NCBI GenBank assembly: GCA_903902855.1
Contig: CAIUWK010000010.1
Location: 1-64,000, forward strand
Reading direction: 5' to 3'
Source of the DNA: an uncultured Geobacter sp.
Lineage (GTDB): Bacteria; Desulfobacterota; Desulfuromonadia; Geobacterales; CAIOGM01
Length of the DNA: 64,000 bases
This document shows positions 8,778 through 16,685 of the stretch, in pieces. Made by a program: the position numbers and the translations under genes. The notes beneath the pieces were generated by a model. The model saw nothing but the letters and a program-made list of their open reading frames with translations. It was not told the DNA's origin and did not search any database. How positions within the stretch are numbered: the stretch's first letter is position 1; the number at the start of each line of letters is the position of its first letter.

Positions 8778-10253
8778 CTATTTTTCCTTCCTCAACTGCG
8801 GGAAGAGGATGACGTCGCGGATGGACGGGGAGTCGGTGAGGAGCATGACCAGACGATCGATCCCGATCCCCTCGCCGGCGGTGGGGGGCATGCCGTACTC
8901 CAATGCCCGGATATAATCCTCGTCCATGTAGTGGGCCTCTTCGTCCCCCTTGTTCTTCAGGGCGACCTGAGCGAGAAACCGCTCCTTCTGGTCCACCGGA
9001 TCGTTGAGTTCCGAAAAGGCGTTGGCCAGCTCACGACCGGCAATGTACAGCTCGAACCGGTCCACGATCTCGGGATCGTTATCGTTTTTCCGTGACAACG
9101 GAGAAACCTCGGTGGGATAGGCCGTGATGAAGGTGGGCTGAATCAGCTTCGTCTCGGCCACCTCCTCGAACACCTCCATGAGGAGCCTGCCGTAGCTTAT
9201 GCTCTCGGGGAGCCCCAGACCGATCTTCTGGGCATAGGCGTAGAGCAAATCCCGGTCCTCCAGGCTCTTCCGGTCGATATCGCCGTACGCCACCACCGCC
9301 TCTTTCACGGTGAGCCGTTTCCAGGGGCGCTGGAACGTGATGGCCTCTCCCTGACAGGTGAACTCCAGGCTTCCCAGGAGCTCTTGCGCCACATGACAAA
9401 GGAGCTCTTCCGTATAAGTTATGAGATCTTCATAGGTGGCGTAGGCCCGGTAGAACTCCATCATGGTGAATTCCGGATTGTGCCGGATGGAGATCCCTTC
9501 GTTGCGAAAGTTGCGATTAATCTCGAAAACCCGGTCGAATCCCCCCACCACCAGCCGCTTGAGATAGAGCTCGGGGGCGATCCGGAGGTAGAGATCCATG
9601 TCCAAGGCATTGTGATGGGTGGTAAAGGGACGCGCCGTGGCGCCGCCGGGGATCTGCTGCATCATGGGAGTCTCGACTTCCAGGAAGTCGTTTTTCACCA
9701 TAAAGTCACGGATGAGGGTGATGATCCGGGAGCGTTTCAGAAAGACGTCGCGGGATTCCGGGTTGACGATGAGATCCACATACCGCTGGCGGTAACGAGT
9801 CTCCACATCGGTGAGACCGTGAAACTTTTCCGGAAGCGGCTGAAAGGACTTGGTGAGCAGCCTGATGGCGGTCACATGAAGTGAAAGCTCGCCGGTCTTG
9901 GTGCGAAACGGCCACCCCTCGGCCCCGACGATATCCCCCAGGTCGAAGGACTCGAAGAGGGCGAAGCACTCCTCCCCCACCACGTCTTTCTTCACATAGA
10001 GCTGCATCCGCCCCTTGCGGTCCTGCAGCTGAATAAAGGCGGCCTTGCCGAAGGAGCGGCGGGCCATGATCCTGCCGGCCACCACGAAGCTCTCGGCGTT
10101 CTCGGGGATTTCGGTAGTTTCGCCATAGGCGGCCAGGAGATCCGCCGAAGTATGACGGGGGGTAAAGTCATTGGGGTAGGGATTAATCCCCTCTTCCCAC
10201 ATCTTGTTAACCTTACGGCGGCGCTGCAGCGTCAGTTCATGTAGCTCTTCCAT
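8778..10253 (-). CDS. lysS: Lysyl-tRNA synthetase, class II
   Basis: LysS charges tRNA-Lys in the cytosol. The 491-residue length is normal for the family. An N-terminal OB-fold anticodon-binding domain (about 55-165, with [20 protein letters not shown]) is followed by the class II catalytic core. Motif 2 is [20 protein letters not shown] and motif 3 is [15 protein letters not shown]. The start is the first ATG; no strong Shine-Dalgarno sequence is seen. It follows the RCC1-repeat gene on the same strand, with an 86-bp gap. Confidence 0.97.
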   Translation of the reverse strand: MEELHELTLQRRRKVNKMWEEGINPYPNDFTPRHTSADLLAAYGETTEIPENAESFVVAGRIMARRSFGKAAFIQLQDRKGRMQLYVKKDVVGEECFALFESFDLGDIVGAEGWPFRTKTGELSLHVTAIRLLTKSFQPLPEKFHGLTDVETRYRQRYVDLIVNPESRDVFLKRSRIITLIRDFMVKNDFLEVETPMMQQIPGGATARPFTTHHNALDMDLYLRIAPELYLKRLVVGGFDRVFEINRNFRNEGISIRHNPEFTMMEFYRAYATYEDLITYTEELLCHVAQELLGSLEFTCQGEAITFQRPWKRLTVKEAVVAYGDIDRKSLEDRDLLYAYAQKIGLGLPESISYGRLLMEVFEEVAETKLIQPTFITAYPTEVSPLSRKNDNDPEIVDRFELYIAGRELANAFSELNDPVDQKERFLAQVALKNKGDEEAHYMDEDYIRALEYGMPPTAGEGIGIDRLVMLLTDSPSIRDVILFPQLRKEK

Positions 10254-10339
10254 GGGTGAGTCGGACCTTTCAGGCTTAAAATCAGTAATCGAGGAAGATA
10301 ACCTGTTCCCCGGAGGCAGTCAAGGGAAAAGGGGGAAGG

Positions 10340-11551
10340 CTACGGGTACCCGCTAATAGGCACCGGAGCAAGAACGTTGGTAGTGGAATTGTTTCCCACC
10401 TGACCATAGGTATTGTCTCCCCAGGACCACCCCTTTCCCCCGGAAAAGGCCAGGGAATGGTAGCCGATGGCGAGGATTCTGTCGATAAACGGAAGGCCAG
10501 GTATCGTTATGGGTACGGCCACATTGCTGTCAGTGGTCGTCCCCTGCCCCAGTTGGCCATACACGTTGTAGCCCCACCCCCAGACTTTCCCGTTGACATC
10601 CAGTGCCAGAGAATGATCCAACCCGGCGGCAATGGCGACCACTCCGCTCAGGGGGATATTGTTGGCATCCACCACCGGCACCGGAAATAACGCATCAACC
10701 GTAGATTTATTACCCAACTGGCCGTACTTGTTGTATCCCCAGGAGACAACCGTACCATCACTCAAGAGAGCAAGGCTGTGACTCCCGCCGGCAGCAATGG
10801 CGGTGGCCGAAGAGAGGGTTCCCACCAAAACCGGGAAATTTCTCGTTACGATGGTTCCGTCTCCCAGTTGCCCCGAGGCATTGTTCCCCCAGGCCCAGAC
10901 GCGCCCAGGAGAGGCGTCCAGGGTAAGGTTGAACCCGCCACCGGCGGAAATCTTGACCGCGGTAAAAACCTTGCCGCTGCTGGCACTGGTCAGTACGGGG
11001 AGAGCCGTCATGTTGTAGCCGGTAGGAGCGTCATTCCCCAACTGGCTCCAGGTATTCCCCCCCCACGACCAGACGGTTCCCGTGGCATCCAGGGCAAGGC
11101 TGTGATTCCCCCCTGCAGCCACGGCCGTCACCCCGTCCAGGTAGGTGTGGGCGCTGGTATTGTTTTTGAAAACCTTTGCCGGTTTATAGGACGCCGTCGT
11201 CGTTCCATTCCCCAGTTGTCCATAGCCGTTATTTCCCCAGGCCCAGACCCCGCTCAGGTTCTTGAAGGCCAGCGAGTGTGTCCCCCCGGTCACGATCCCG
11301 GCCACCCGGGGAAGGTCTGCTACCGCAACCGGCGTCAGGCTGTTGCCGGAGCTTGAGTTACCCAGTTGGCCGTACCCATTATTCCCCCACGCCATGGTAG
11401 TATGATTGCGAAAGGCGATGCTCTGGACATAGGAGGCACCGGGGGACTGATTCGATAGCGGCCAGGTGGAGGAGGATGTGCTACCGCTGCCGCAGGCAGT
11501 GAGAGTGGCAAGTAATAGTGCTCCCGTCAGGGCATAGCGTAAAATTTTCAT
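10340..11551 (-). CDS. RCC1-repeat lipoprotein, probable seven-bladed beta-propeller
   Basis: The 403-residue product begins with a lipoprotein signal peptide ending in the lipobox LTAC (Cys at residue 20), then a Gly/Ser linker. Seven copies of an RCC1-type unit follow, for example AWGNNGYGQLGN, SWGGNTWSQLGN, GWGYNVYGQLGQ and SWGDNTYGQVGN, spaced about 50 residues apart. Seven such repeats are the number needed to close a propeller. Family knowledge gives protein-protein interaction as a general role, but no partner is evident here. It probably sits on the outer membrane or is surface-exposed (inferred from the lipobox). It lies between the pyrophosphatase gene and lysS without obvious functional linkage. 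Confidence 0.85.
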   Translation of the reverse strand: MKILRYALTGALLLATLTACGSGSTSSSTWPLSNQSPGASYVQSIAFRNHTTMAWGNNGYGQLGNSSSGNSLTPVAVADLPRVAGIVTGGTHSLAFKNLSGVWAWGNNGYGQLGNGTTTASYKPAKVFKNNTSAHTYLDGVTAVAAGGNHSLALDATGTVWSWGGNTWSQLGNDAPTGYNMTALPVLTSASSGKVFTAVKISAGGGFNLTLDASPGRVWAWGNNASGQLGDGTIVTRNFPVLVGTLSSATAIAAGGSHSLALLSDGTVVSWGYNKYGQLGNKSTVDALFPVPVVDANNIPLSGVVAIAAGLDHSLALDVNGKVWGWGYNVYGQLGQGTTTDSNVAVPITIPGLPFIDRILAIGYHSLAFSGGKGWSWGDNTYGQVGNNSTTNVLAPVPISGYP

Positions 11552-11576
11552 AATTTAAATGCTCCGTTTCAATGTG

Positions 11577-11600
11577 GTCATCCCGAAGGGAATGAGGAGT
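11577..11600. repeat. Repeat phrase, family J (GTCATCCCGAAGGGAATGAG)
   Basis: This single unit in the leader of the RCC1-repeat gene contains a small hairpin (CAT..CCC / GGG..ATG around a TTCG turn on the minus strand). I list it because its form matches the other boundary phrases of this window. I see only one copy here. Confidence 0.4.
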
Positions 11601-11646
11601 TAACTATACTAACCGTTAAATGTCAAGAACCGGGAAGCCTCACCGG

Positions 11647-13293
11647 TCAAAGAACCCCCAGGACCTTCAACAGATGGGGGACCATCTGCTTCTTACGGGA
11701 CATGACCCCCTTCAATTCATAGAGATGCGGCTCGATCTGGGAATACCCCATGACATGGGCCAATTCGTTTTTCCCCTCCACGAGAAAGAGGGTCGTTTCA
11801 CTGTAGATATCGGTCACCATGAGCCCCGCCATGGCCAGTCGCTCCTCCTCCTTCACCCGTTTCAGAGCCTCACGCAGGCTCTCCCTGATCTCGTAAAACT
11901 CATCGAAACCGACCACCTCCACCTGCCCGATACCAAAGAGCGTATCGCCGGCGGTGAACTGCTTGAAATCGGCCCGTATGGCCGTTTCAACAGATTCATA
12001 GGCGGAAAAACCGCTGCAGGAGGAGAAGATCTCCCGGCCGAACCGGGCATGATCCAACCCGGCCCGTTCCTCCAGCCAGATCGCCAGTTCCCGATCCCGG
12101 CGGGTGGTGGTGGGGGATTTGAGGATCACCGTATCGGTAACTATTCCAGCCAGGAGGAGCGCCGCGATACGTGGCTCCGGCTCAATCCCCCCTTCCCGGT
12201 AGAGGGAGGCCACAATGGTGCAGGTGCTCCCCACCGGAGCAACCATGAAGGTGATCGGCTGATTCGTGGGAGGATTCCCCAGTTTGTGATGATCGACGAC
12301 CTCCAGAATCTCCACCGACTCGGCCCCCGGCACCGCCTGGGCCAACTCGTTGTGATCCACCAGGATCAGGGCGTAGGGAAGCGGCGCCAGGAGTGACGAC
12401 TTGGTGGCGACCCCGGCCACGGTGCCGTCTTCCTCCAGGACGATCACCGCCGGCTCTCCCGAATGAAGGAGCTTGAGGCGCAGATGTTCCAGCGGTTCGG
12501 CCACCCCCACCTGTTCATACCGCGCCTCAACGAACTCCGTCAGCGGCGTGGAAAGCCTGGTCAGGGAGGCGGCGGTTGCCGTATCGTGGGGTGTGGAGAG
12601 AAGCGTGACCCCGTTCTTCCGGGCCAGCTCTTGCAGGTCACCATCGACCTCTCGCCCCCCCGTCACCACGAGAAGCCTCACCCCCTTCTGAATTGCCGCC
12701 TGCTGAATGGTGCGGCGGTCCCCGGTCATGACCAGCAGAGAGGTCGGGTCATACCCTTCGATCCGACTGGTGAACGACTCCTCCCGCATGGCGCCGATGA
12801 AGAGATGGAGGTGTTCGATTCCGTCATCCGACTCACCGGTAACGAAGGTCGCCCCCAAACAGGCAGCCAGGGAACGGAGGGAGGTATCCACCCCCCGCAT
12901 CCGATCCGTGCCGGCCAACAGATATTTTTCCGACAGCCGCAGGAGAGTGACGATCCCCAAGGGGGCATTCTCTCCGTCCACCACCGGAAGAACCCGGACG
13001 TTGTGCCGATGGAACAGCTCCAGCGCCTCCTTCAGCGACAGAGTCGCCGCCGCGGTAACCGGCTGCCGTTTGATGACGTCCCGGACCTTGGGGTGCACAT
13101 CGGCCAGATAGAGTGGGGGGGCGATCCCCAGCCGTTCCAGGATGGAGCGGGTCTGGGGATTGGGGGTCCCCGCCATGGCGGCGCAAACCTTGGGGGACCC
13201 CAGCTTCTTTTTCAACTCCGCATAGGCGATGGCCGACGCGATGGAGTCGGTATCAGGGTTGCGGTGGCCGATGACGTAGATCTGTTTGCTCAC
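11647..13293 (-). CDS. ppaC: Manganese-dependent inorganic pyrophosphatase with CBS and DRTGG domains
   Basis: This family II (DHH) pyrophosphatase hydrolyses PPi in the cytosol. The 548-residue length exceeds the about 310 of simple family II enzymes because a regulatory insert separates two parts of the DHH domain. The N-terminal motif is GHRNPDTDSIASA. CBS domains (about 65-125 and 240-300) flank a DRTGG-like domain, and then come VDHNE and VDHHKLGNPPT. CBS-type enzymes are regulated by adenine nucleotides; that is family knowledge. Translation starts at GTG 13293 with GGAG six bases upstream. Confidence 0.93.
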   Translation of the reverse strand: MSKQIYVIGHRNPDTDSIASAIAYAELKKKLGSPKVCAAMAGTPNPQTRSILERLGIAPPLYLADVHPKVRDVIKRQPVTAAATLSLKEALELFHRHNVRVLPVVDGENAPLGIVTLLRLSEKYLLAGTDRMRGVDTSLRSLAACLGATFVTGESDDGIEHLHLFIGAMREESFTSRIEGYDPTSLLVMTGDRRTIQQAAIQKGVRLLVVTGGREVDGDLQELARKNGVTLLSTPHDTATAASLTRLSTPLTEFVEARYEQVGVAEPLEHLRLKLLHSGEPAVIVLEEDGTVAGVATKSSLLAPLPYALILVDHNELAQAVPGAESVEILEVVDHHKLGNPPTNQPITFMVAPVGSTCTIVASLYREGGIEPEPRIAALLLAGIVTDTVILKSPTTTRRDRELAIWLEERAGLDHARFGREIFSSCSGFSAYESVETAIRADFKQFTAGDTLFGIGQVEVVGFDEFYEIRESLREALKRVKEEERLAMAGLMVTDIYSETTLFLVEGKNELAHVMGYSQIEPHLYELKGVMSRKKQMVPHLLKVLGVL

Positions 13294-13301
13294 GCTATTC
13301 T

Positions 13302-13375
13302 CCGTGTAATCTGTAAAATCTGCGGATCAGTAACACTCTCTGCTCTCGGTGTAATCGGTGGATCAGTAATACTCT
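13302..13375. repeat. Repeat phrases, family F (GTGTAATC..GGATCAGTAA), two direct copies
   Basis: CCGTGTAATCTGTAAAATCT with GCGGATCAGTAA (13302-13333) and CGGTGTAATCGGTGGATCAG with TAATACTC (13347-13374) are imperfect direct copies filling the gap between the pyrophosphatase and radical SAM genes. The second copy runs into the 3' end of the radical SAM gene, so the stop TGA and the last Tyr codons come from the phrase. Confidence 0.65.
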
Positions 13376-14244
13376 TCCCCGTACTCCGGCACCTCATCCA
13401 GGAAACCGGGTATCCGCTCCGCTTCTTTCATGGCCGCATCCACCTGGGAAATAATCCGCTCCCGGTCCTTGGGATAGCTCCCCGCCAGATTGAGAAAATT
13501 GGAGACATGGTTGGAGCGGAGGATCGTCCGGGCCGGAGAGAGCAACGCCACCATCTCCCGCACCTCCTGGAGCAACTCCCGGTGGCTGCACGGGATAACC
13601 CCCCGAATAAAATCATCGTTGTGGCGTCGGAACAGGGTGAGGAGGGAGAAGTATTCCGGATTCACCCGGTTGACCCAGGCGGCGGTGGCGCGGGCATGCT
13701 CCCGACTCCGCCCCTTCCCCGCCAGACCGAGGATGGCGGTCACCGAAAGCTTCATCCCTGCCCACCTGGCCTTGAGAGCCAGTTGCGCCATGGTGTCGCT
13801 GTCGAACCCCTTGTTAATGGTCCGCAGCATCTCATCATCTCCCGACTCCAGCCCCAGGTAAAGCATCCGGAGCCGTTTCTCCCGGAGCGTGATCAACTCC
13901 TCACCGCTCTTGGTGGTAAGACTCCGTGGAGAGGCATAGGCCCCCACCCGGTTCAAGGCGGGAAAGGTGGTTATCAAAGCGTCCAGGATGGAGCAAAGCC
14001 CCTCAAAGGGATAGACCAAGGCGTCGCCGTCGGCCAGAAAAACCCGGTCAACACCACCACGATAGCGCTCCGGGATGGCAGCGATCTCCGCCAGCACCTC
14101 TGCCACCGGCTTCAGCCGGAACTGTTTTCCCTTGTACATTCCGCAGAAGGTGCAGTGATTCTGGGAGCAACCGATGGTGATCTGGAAAATGAGTGATCGG
14201 GCCTCTGACGGCGGGCGAAAAAGCGGTTCCTCATACTGCGGCAT
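13363..14244 (-). CDS. Radical SAM protein, function unknown
   Basis: The 293-residue product carries the 4Fe-4S/SAM motif CSQNHCTFCGMYKG (CxxxCxxC) near residue 33 and a TIM-barrel core with VFLADGDAL and YLGLESGDDEMLRTINKG, as in Elp3/MiaB-like oxidoreductase families. No accessory domain shows its substrate. The start MPQYEEPLFRPP at 14244 is chosen because AGAGGTGAT lies just upstream. A predicted terminator separates it from the MglA-like gene. Its last codons overlap a boundary repeat phrase. Confidence 0.85.
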   Translation of the reverse strand: MPQYEEPLFRPPSEARSLIFQITIGCSQNHCTFCGMYKGKQFRLKPVAEVLAEIAAIPERYRGGVDRVFLADGDALVYPFEGLCSILDALITTFPALNRVGAYASPRSLTTKSGEELITLREKRLRMLYLGLESGDDEMLRTINKGFDSDTMAQLALKARWAGMKLSVTAILGLAGKGRSREHARATAAWVNRVNPEYFSLLTLFRRHNDDFIRGVIPCSHRELLQEVREMVALLSPARTILRSNHVSNFLNLAGSYPKDRERIISQVDAAMKEAERIPGFLDEVPEYGEEYY

Positions 14245-14269
14245 GACATCACCTCTGAAGAGTCCTGCA

Positions 14270-14319
14270 AAAAACATGAAAGCCGCTCTCACCGCAACGA
14301 CGCGCTGAGAACGGCTTTC
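14270..14319 (-). terminator. Intrinsic terminator after the MglA-like gene
   Basis: GAAAGCCGCTCTCA (14278-14291) pairs with TGAGAACGGCTTTC (14306-14319) with one mismatch around a 14-base loop. On the minus strand the hairpin is followed closely by a run of six T. It lies 22 bases past the stop of the MglA-like gene and before the radical SAM start. Confidence 0.75.
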
Positions 14320-14340
14320 AGTTCAGTTGATCCGTTTAAT

Positions 14341-15498
14341 TCATTCTTCAGGCGGTACAACAGCATCAAGAGAGATGATCAGCAGGAATTCCCGACGTTC
14401 TATCCCGGTGGTAACCGTAACGGGAATTGTCAGCCTCCCCCCATCCAGCTCTCCCCTTCCGGAGAGCTCCAGGTTGATCTCCTTCCCCACCAGAGGGACC
14501 AATTCCGCAGGTACCACCTCTTCGCGTCGCTCCGGCTCCGCCCCGGCCTCGCTCCAATAGGGCGCTTCCGGCGCCACCTCAGCCAGGGCCTGCTCCTCAG
14601 CCGTGGACTCCGGCGCCACCGCCTCCTCAACCTCAACCTGATTCTCTTCCTCGGCCTCGCTCCAAAAGGGCGCCTCCGGCTCCGGCTGTTCCTCTTCTTC
14701 TGTCTCTTCCTTTACCTCGACCTCAGCCTCAGCCGTGGCCTCCGGCTCCACCGCCTCTCCAGCGTCAACCATGGGGGGAAATTCCGCCGCAGCCTCAGCC
14801 TCAACCTCAGCCTCAATCTGTTCCTCTGCCGCAGCCTCGATCTCAACAGAGGGTTCCGGGATTTCCTCTACCTTTACCTCTTCCTCCGCCTTGATCTCTG
14901 CCTGAGCTTGAACCTCAAGCTTCTCCCTGATGTTCGCCAGAACCATCCTGGTGAGACAGGAGAGGGGGAAGTTCACCCCTTCGCCGGTGGCCGCCACCGT
15001 GGGGAACCCCGGGACGTTGTCCCGGTTGAGAGTCCGCTGCAACTCATCCAGCGCCACGGCGTCAGGAATATCTCGTCGATTATACTGCATCACCAAAGGA
15101 ATCTGATCGATACCGGACCCTTGGCTGACGAGGAGCCCCTGCAGCTCATCGAGAGCATCAAGGTTCTCCTGCTGCCGGCTGGGATCGGAATCGGCCACGA
15201 AGACCAGACCATCGACCCCCTTCAGCGCCATTTTCCAGGTGGATGGACTGAGAACCTCTCCGACTACCGTATAGAGATGGAACCTGACGACATACCCCTC
15301 CACCATGTTGTCGGCAGGGCAGAAGTCGTAAAAGAGCATCCGGTTACCCTGCAAAGCCAACGCCTTGATGGAGCTGCGAAAATCAGGGATCAGCTTCCGG
15401 TAAATATGGGTGATCGAACTCTCCTTGCCGGAACAACCGGGACCGAAGTAGACGATCTTCGCATTCGCTTCTCTGATGACATGATTGAACAGAGCCAT
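14341..15498 (-). CDS. MglA-like small GTPase homologue with altered G motifs and long acidic tail
   Basis: Residues 1-200 align by eye with MglA polarity GTPases (AKIVYFGPGCSGK, RFHLYTV.G, LKGVDGLVFVADS), which switch type IV pilus or gliding polarity. Three nucleotide-binding motifs are changed. The P loop reads GPGCSGKES, with Glu where Thr/Ser binds Mg. The switch II region reads TVVGEV instead of TVPGQV. The base-recognition motif reads NRRD rather than NKxD. After residue 200 comes about 120 residues very rich in Glu, Ala and Val with repeated units such as PFWSEAEEE and PYWSEAGAEPE, then a short C-terminal domain. Family membership is clear; whether it hydrolyses GTP is doubtful. It is followed by a strong terminator and preceded by a SPOR protein. 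Confidence 0.85.
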   Translation of the reverse strand: MALFNHVIREANAKIVYFGPGCSGKESSITHIYRKLIPDFRSSIKALALQGNRMLFYDFCPADNMVEGYVVRFHLYTVVGEVLSPSTWKMALKGVDGLVFVADSDPSRQQENLDALDELQGLLVSQGSGIDQIPLVMQYNRRDIPDAVALDELQRTLNRDNVPGFPTVAATGEGVNFPLSCLTRMVLANIREKLEVQAQAEIKAEEEVKVEEIPEPSVEIEAAAEEQIEAEVEAEAAAEFPPMVDAGEAVEPEATAEAEVEVKEETEEEEQPEPEAPFWSEAEEENQVEVEEAVAPESTAEEQALAEVAPEAPYWSEAGAEPERREEVVPAELVPLVGKEINLELSGRGELDGGRLTIPVTVTTGIERREFLLIISLDAVVPPEE

Positions 15499-15533
15499 AG
15501 ACTATTTCCTTTCGGGATGCGATTACGTCAATT

Positions 15534-16592
15534 TCACCGGCGCTGGACGATAGTGCAGGAGATCCCCGCGTTCTTCAACCGCTCGGCCGGGAGAGCCGCG
15601 GCTTCGTGCGTAGGGAATGAGCCGGCGGTAAGCTGTCTGGTCGCCACCGGGGTGACGACCTGTGTCAGCTCGACGGTGACCCCCCATGCAGAGAGCCGCT
15701 CCTGTTCCAGCTTTCCTCCCCCCTCTTCGTGGTACGAACCGGCAATCAGTTCATAAACGGCACCATGGGGGAGGACGAAGGCGTCAGGCGCCGCCTCCAG
15801 CAGTTTTTTTCTCTCGGCAGCGGCCGCCGCTGCATCCTTGAACTCGGCCACATGCAGTCGATACATGCGAGTCGGCCGCTTGGGACCGGGTGAGACCTTC
15901 GACTCCAGTCCCCCCTTTTTCAGGAGGGCGCGAGCAGATGCCAACTCACGTTCTCCGGCAAAGGGGCCGCAGCGGAGGGCGTAACGTTTCTTGCTGCCCC
16001 CCACCGCAGGGGCCGAGGTGGCAACCGGCTTTACGGGAACGATTGCGGGAGCGGCGGCCTTCTGCGATTGCGGCTTCACTCCGACCGGGGGAGCCTGGGC
16101 ACTCTTCACCGTGGCTTTCGTTGCCGGGAACGGGAAGGGGGCCGGTTTCGTAGCCCCCACAACAGGAAGCGGCGCGGTAACCGCCGGCCTCGGCGCTTCG
16201 GGGAGAGACTTTTTCGCAACCAAAGGCGTCCCCCCCCCCGGCTTCATCTCCTGAGCCGCTTTACCGGGAAGAGTCTGGTCCCCCTTGTGTGTCGGTTCGC
16301 CGGGCTTCACGAGCGACGGAGTGAGGGGGATATCGGAGGCCACCGGACGTACCGACGTTGAGGCCGCGGCCATGGGAAGAGCTTTATGGGGTAGGGATTT
16401 TCGCAGCGGCGCCACGGCGGCATGGTGCGGCTCCCCATGACTCCGGATCAGCCCCGTGAAATAATAGAGATAGCCGAAGAGTCCCACAACAGCCAGGAAC
16501 GCCACGAGGAGCATCTTCCGCCACCCCCCGAGAAAACCATCCTGCTGGGGTTTCTCCAGCCTCTCCTTTTCCAGTTGCCTCAGAGTTCTCAT
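15534..16592 (-). CDS. Membrane-anchored SPOR-domain protein
   Basis: The 352-residue product has a cytosolic N-terminus, one transmembrane helix (about 28-47, MLLVAFLAVVGLFGYLYYF), and a Pro/Ala/Lys-rich periplasmic linker (about 55-210). The C-terminal part contains at least one SPOR-like repeat (YALRCGPFAGERELASARAL) and a second related segment ending QLTAGSFPTHEAAALPAERL. SPOR domains bind denuded peptidoglycan at division sites. AAGGA lies eight bases before the ATG. Role in division or envelope maintenance is inferred from the domain. Confidence 0.82.
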   Translation of the reverse strand: MRTLRQLEKERLEKPQQDGFLGGWRKMLLVAFLAVVGLFGYLYYFTGLIRSHGEPHHAAVAPLRKSLPHKALPMAAASTSVRPVASDIPLTPSLVKPGEPTHKGDQTLPGKAAQEMKPGGGTPLVAKKSLPEAPRPAVTAPLPVVGATKPAPFPFPATKATVKSAQAPPVGVKPQSQKAAAPAIVPVKPVATSAPAVGGSKKRYALRCGPFAGERELASARALLKKGGLESKVSPGPKRPTRMYRLHVAEFKDAAAAAAERKKLLEAAPDAFVLPHGAVYELIAGSYHEEGGGKLEQERLSAWGVTVELTQVVTPVATRQLTAGSFPTHEAAALPAERLKNAGISCTIVQRR

Positions 16593-16685
16593 AACATCAT
16601 TCCTTGATCCCCATCTGCCGGTTTCTCCCCCACGTTTCGTCCCCTCTTCAGGGGAACCGTGAGGGAGGTTGACTCTACCTCATTT

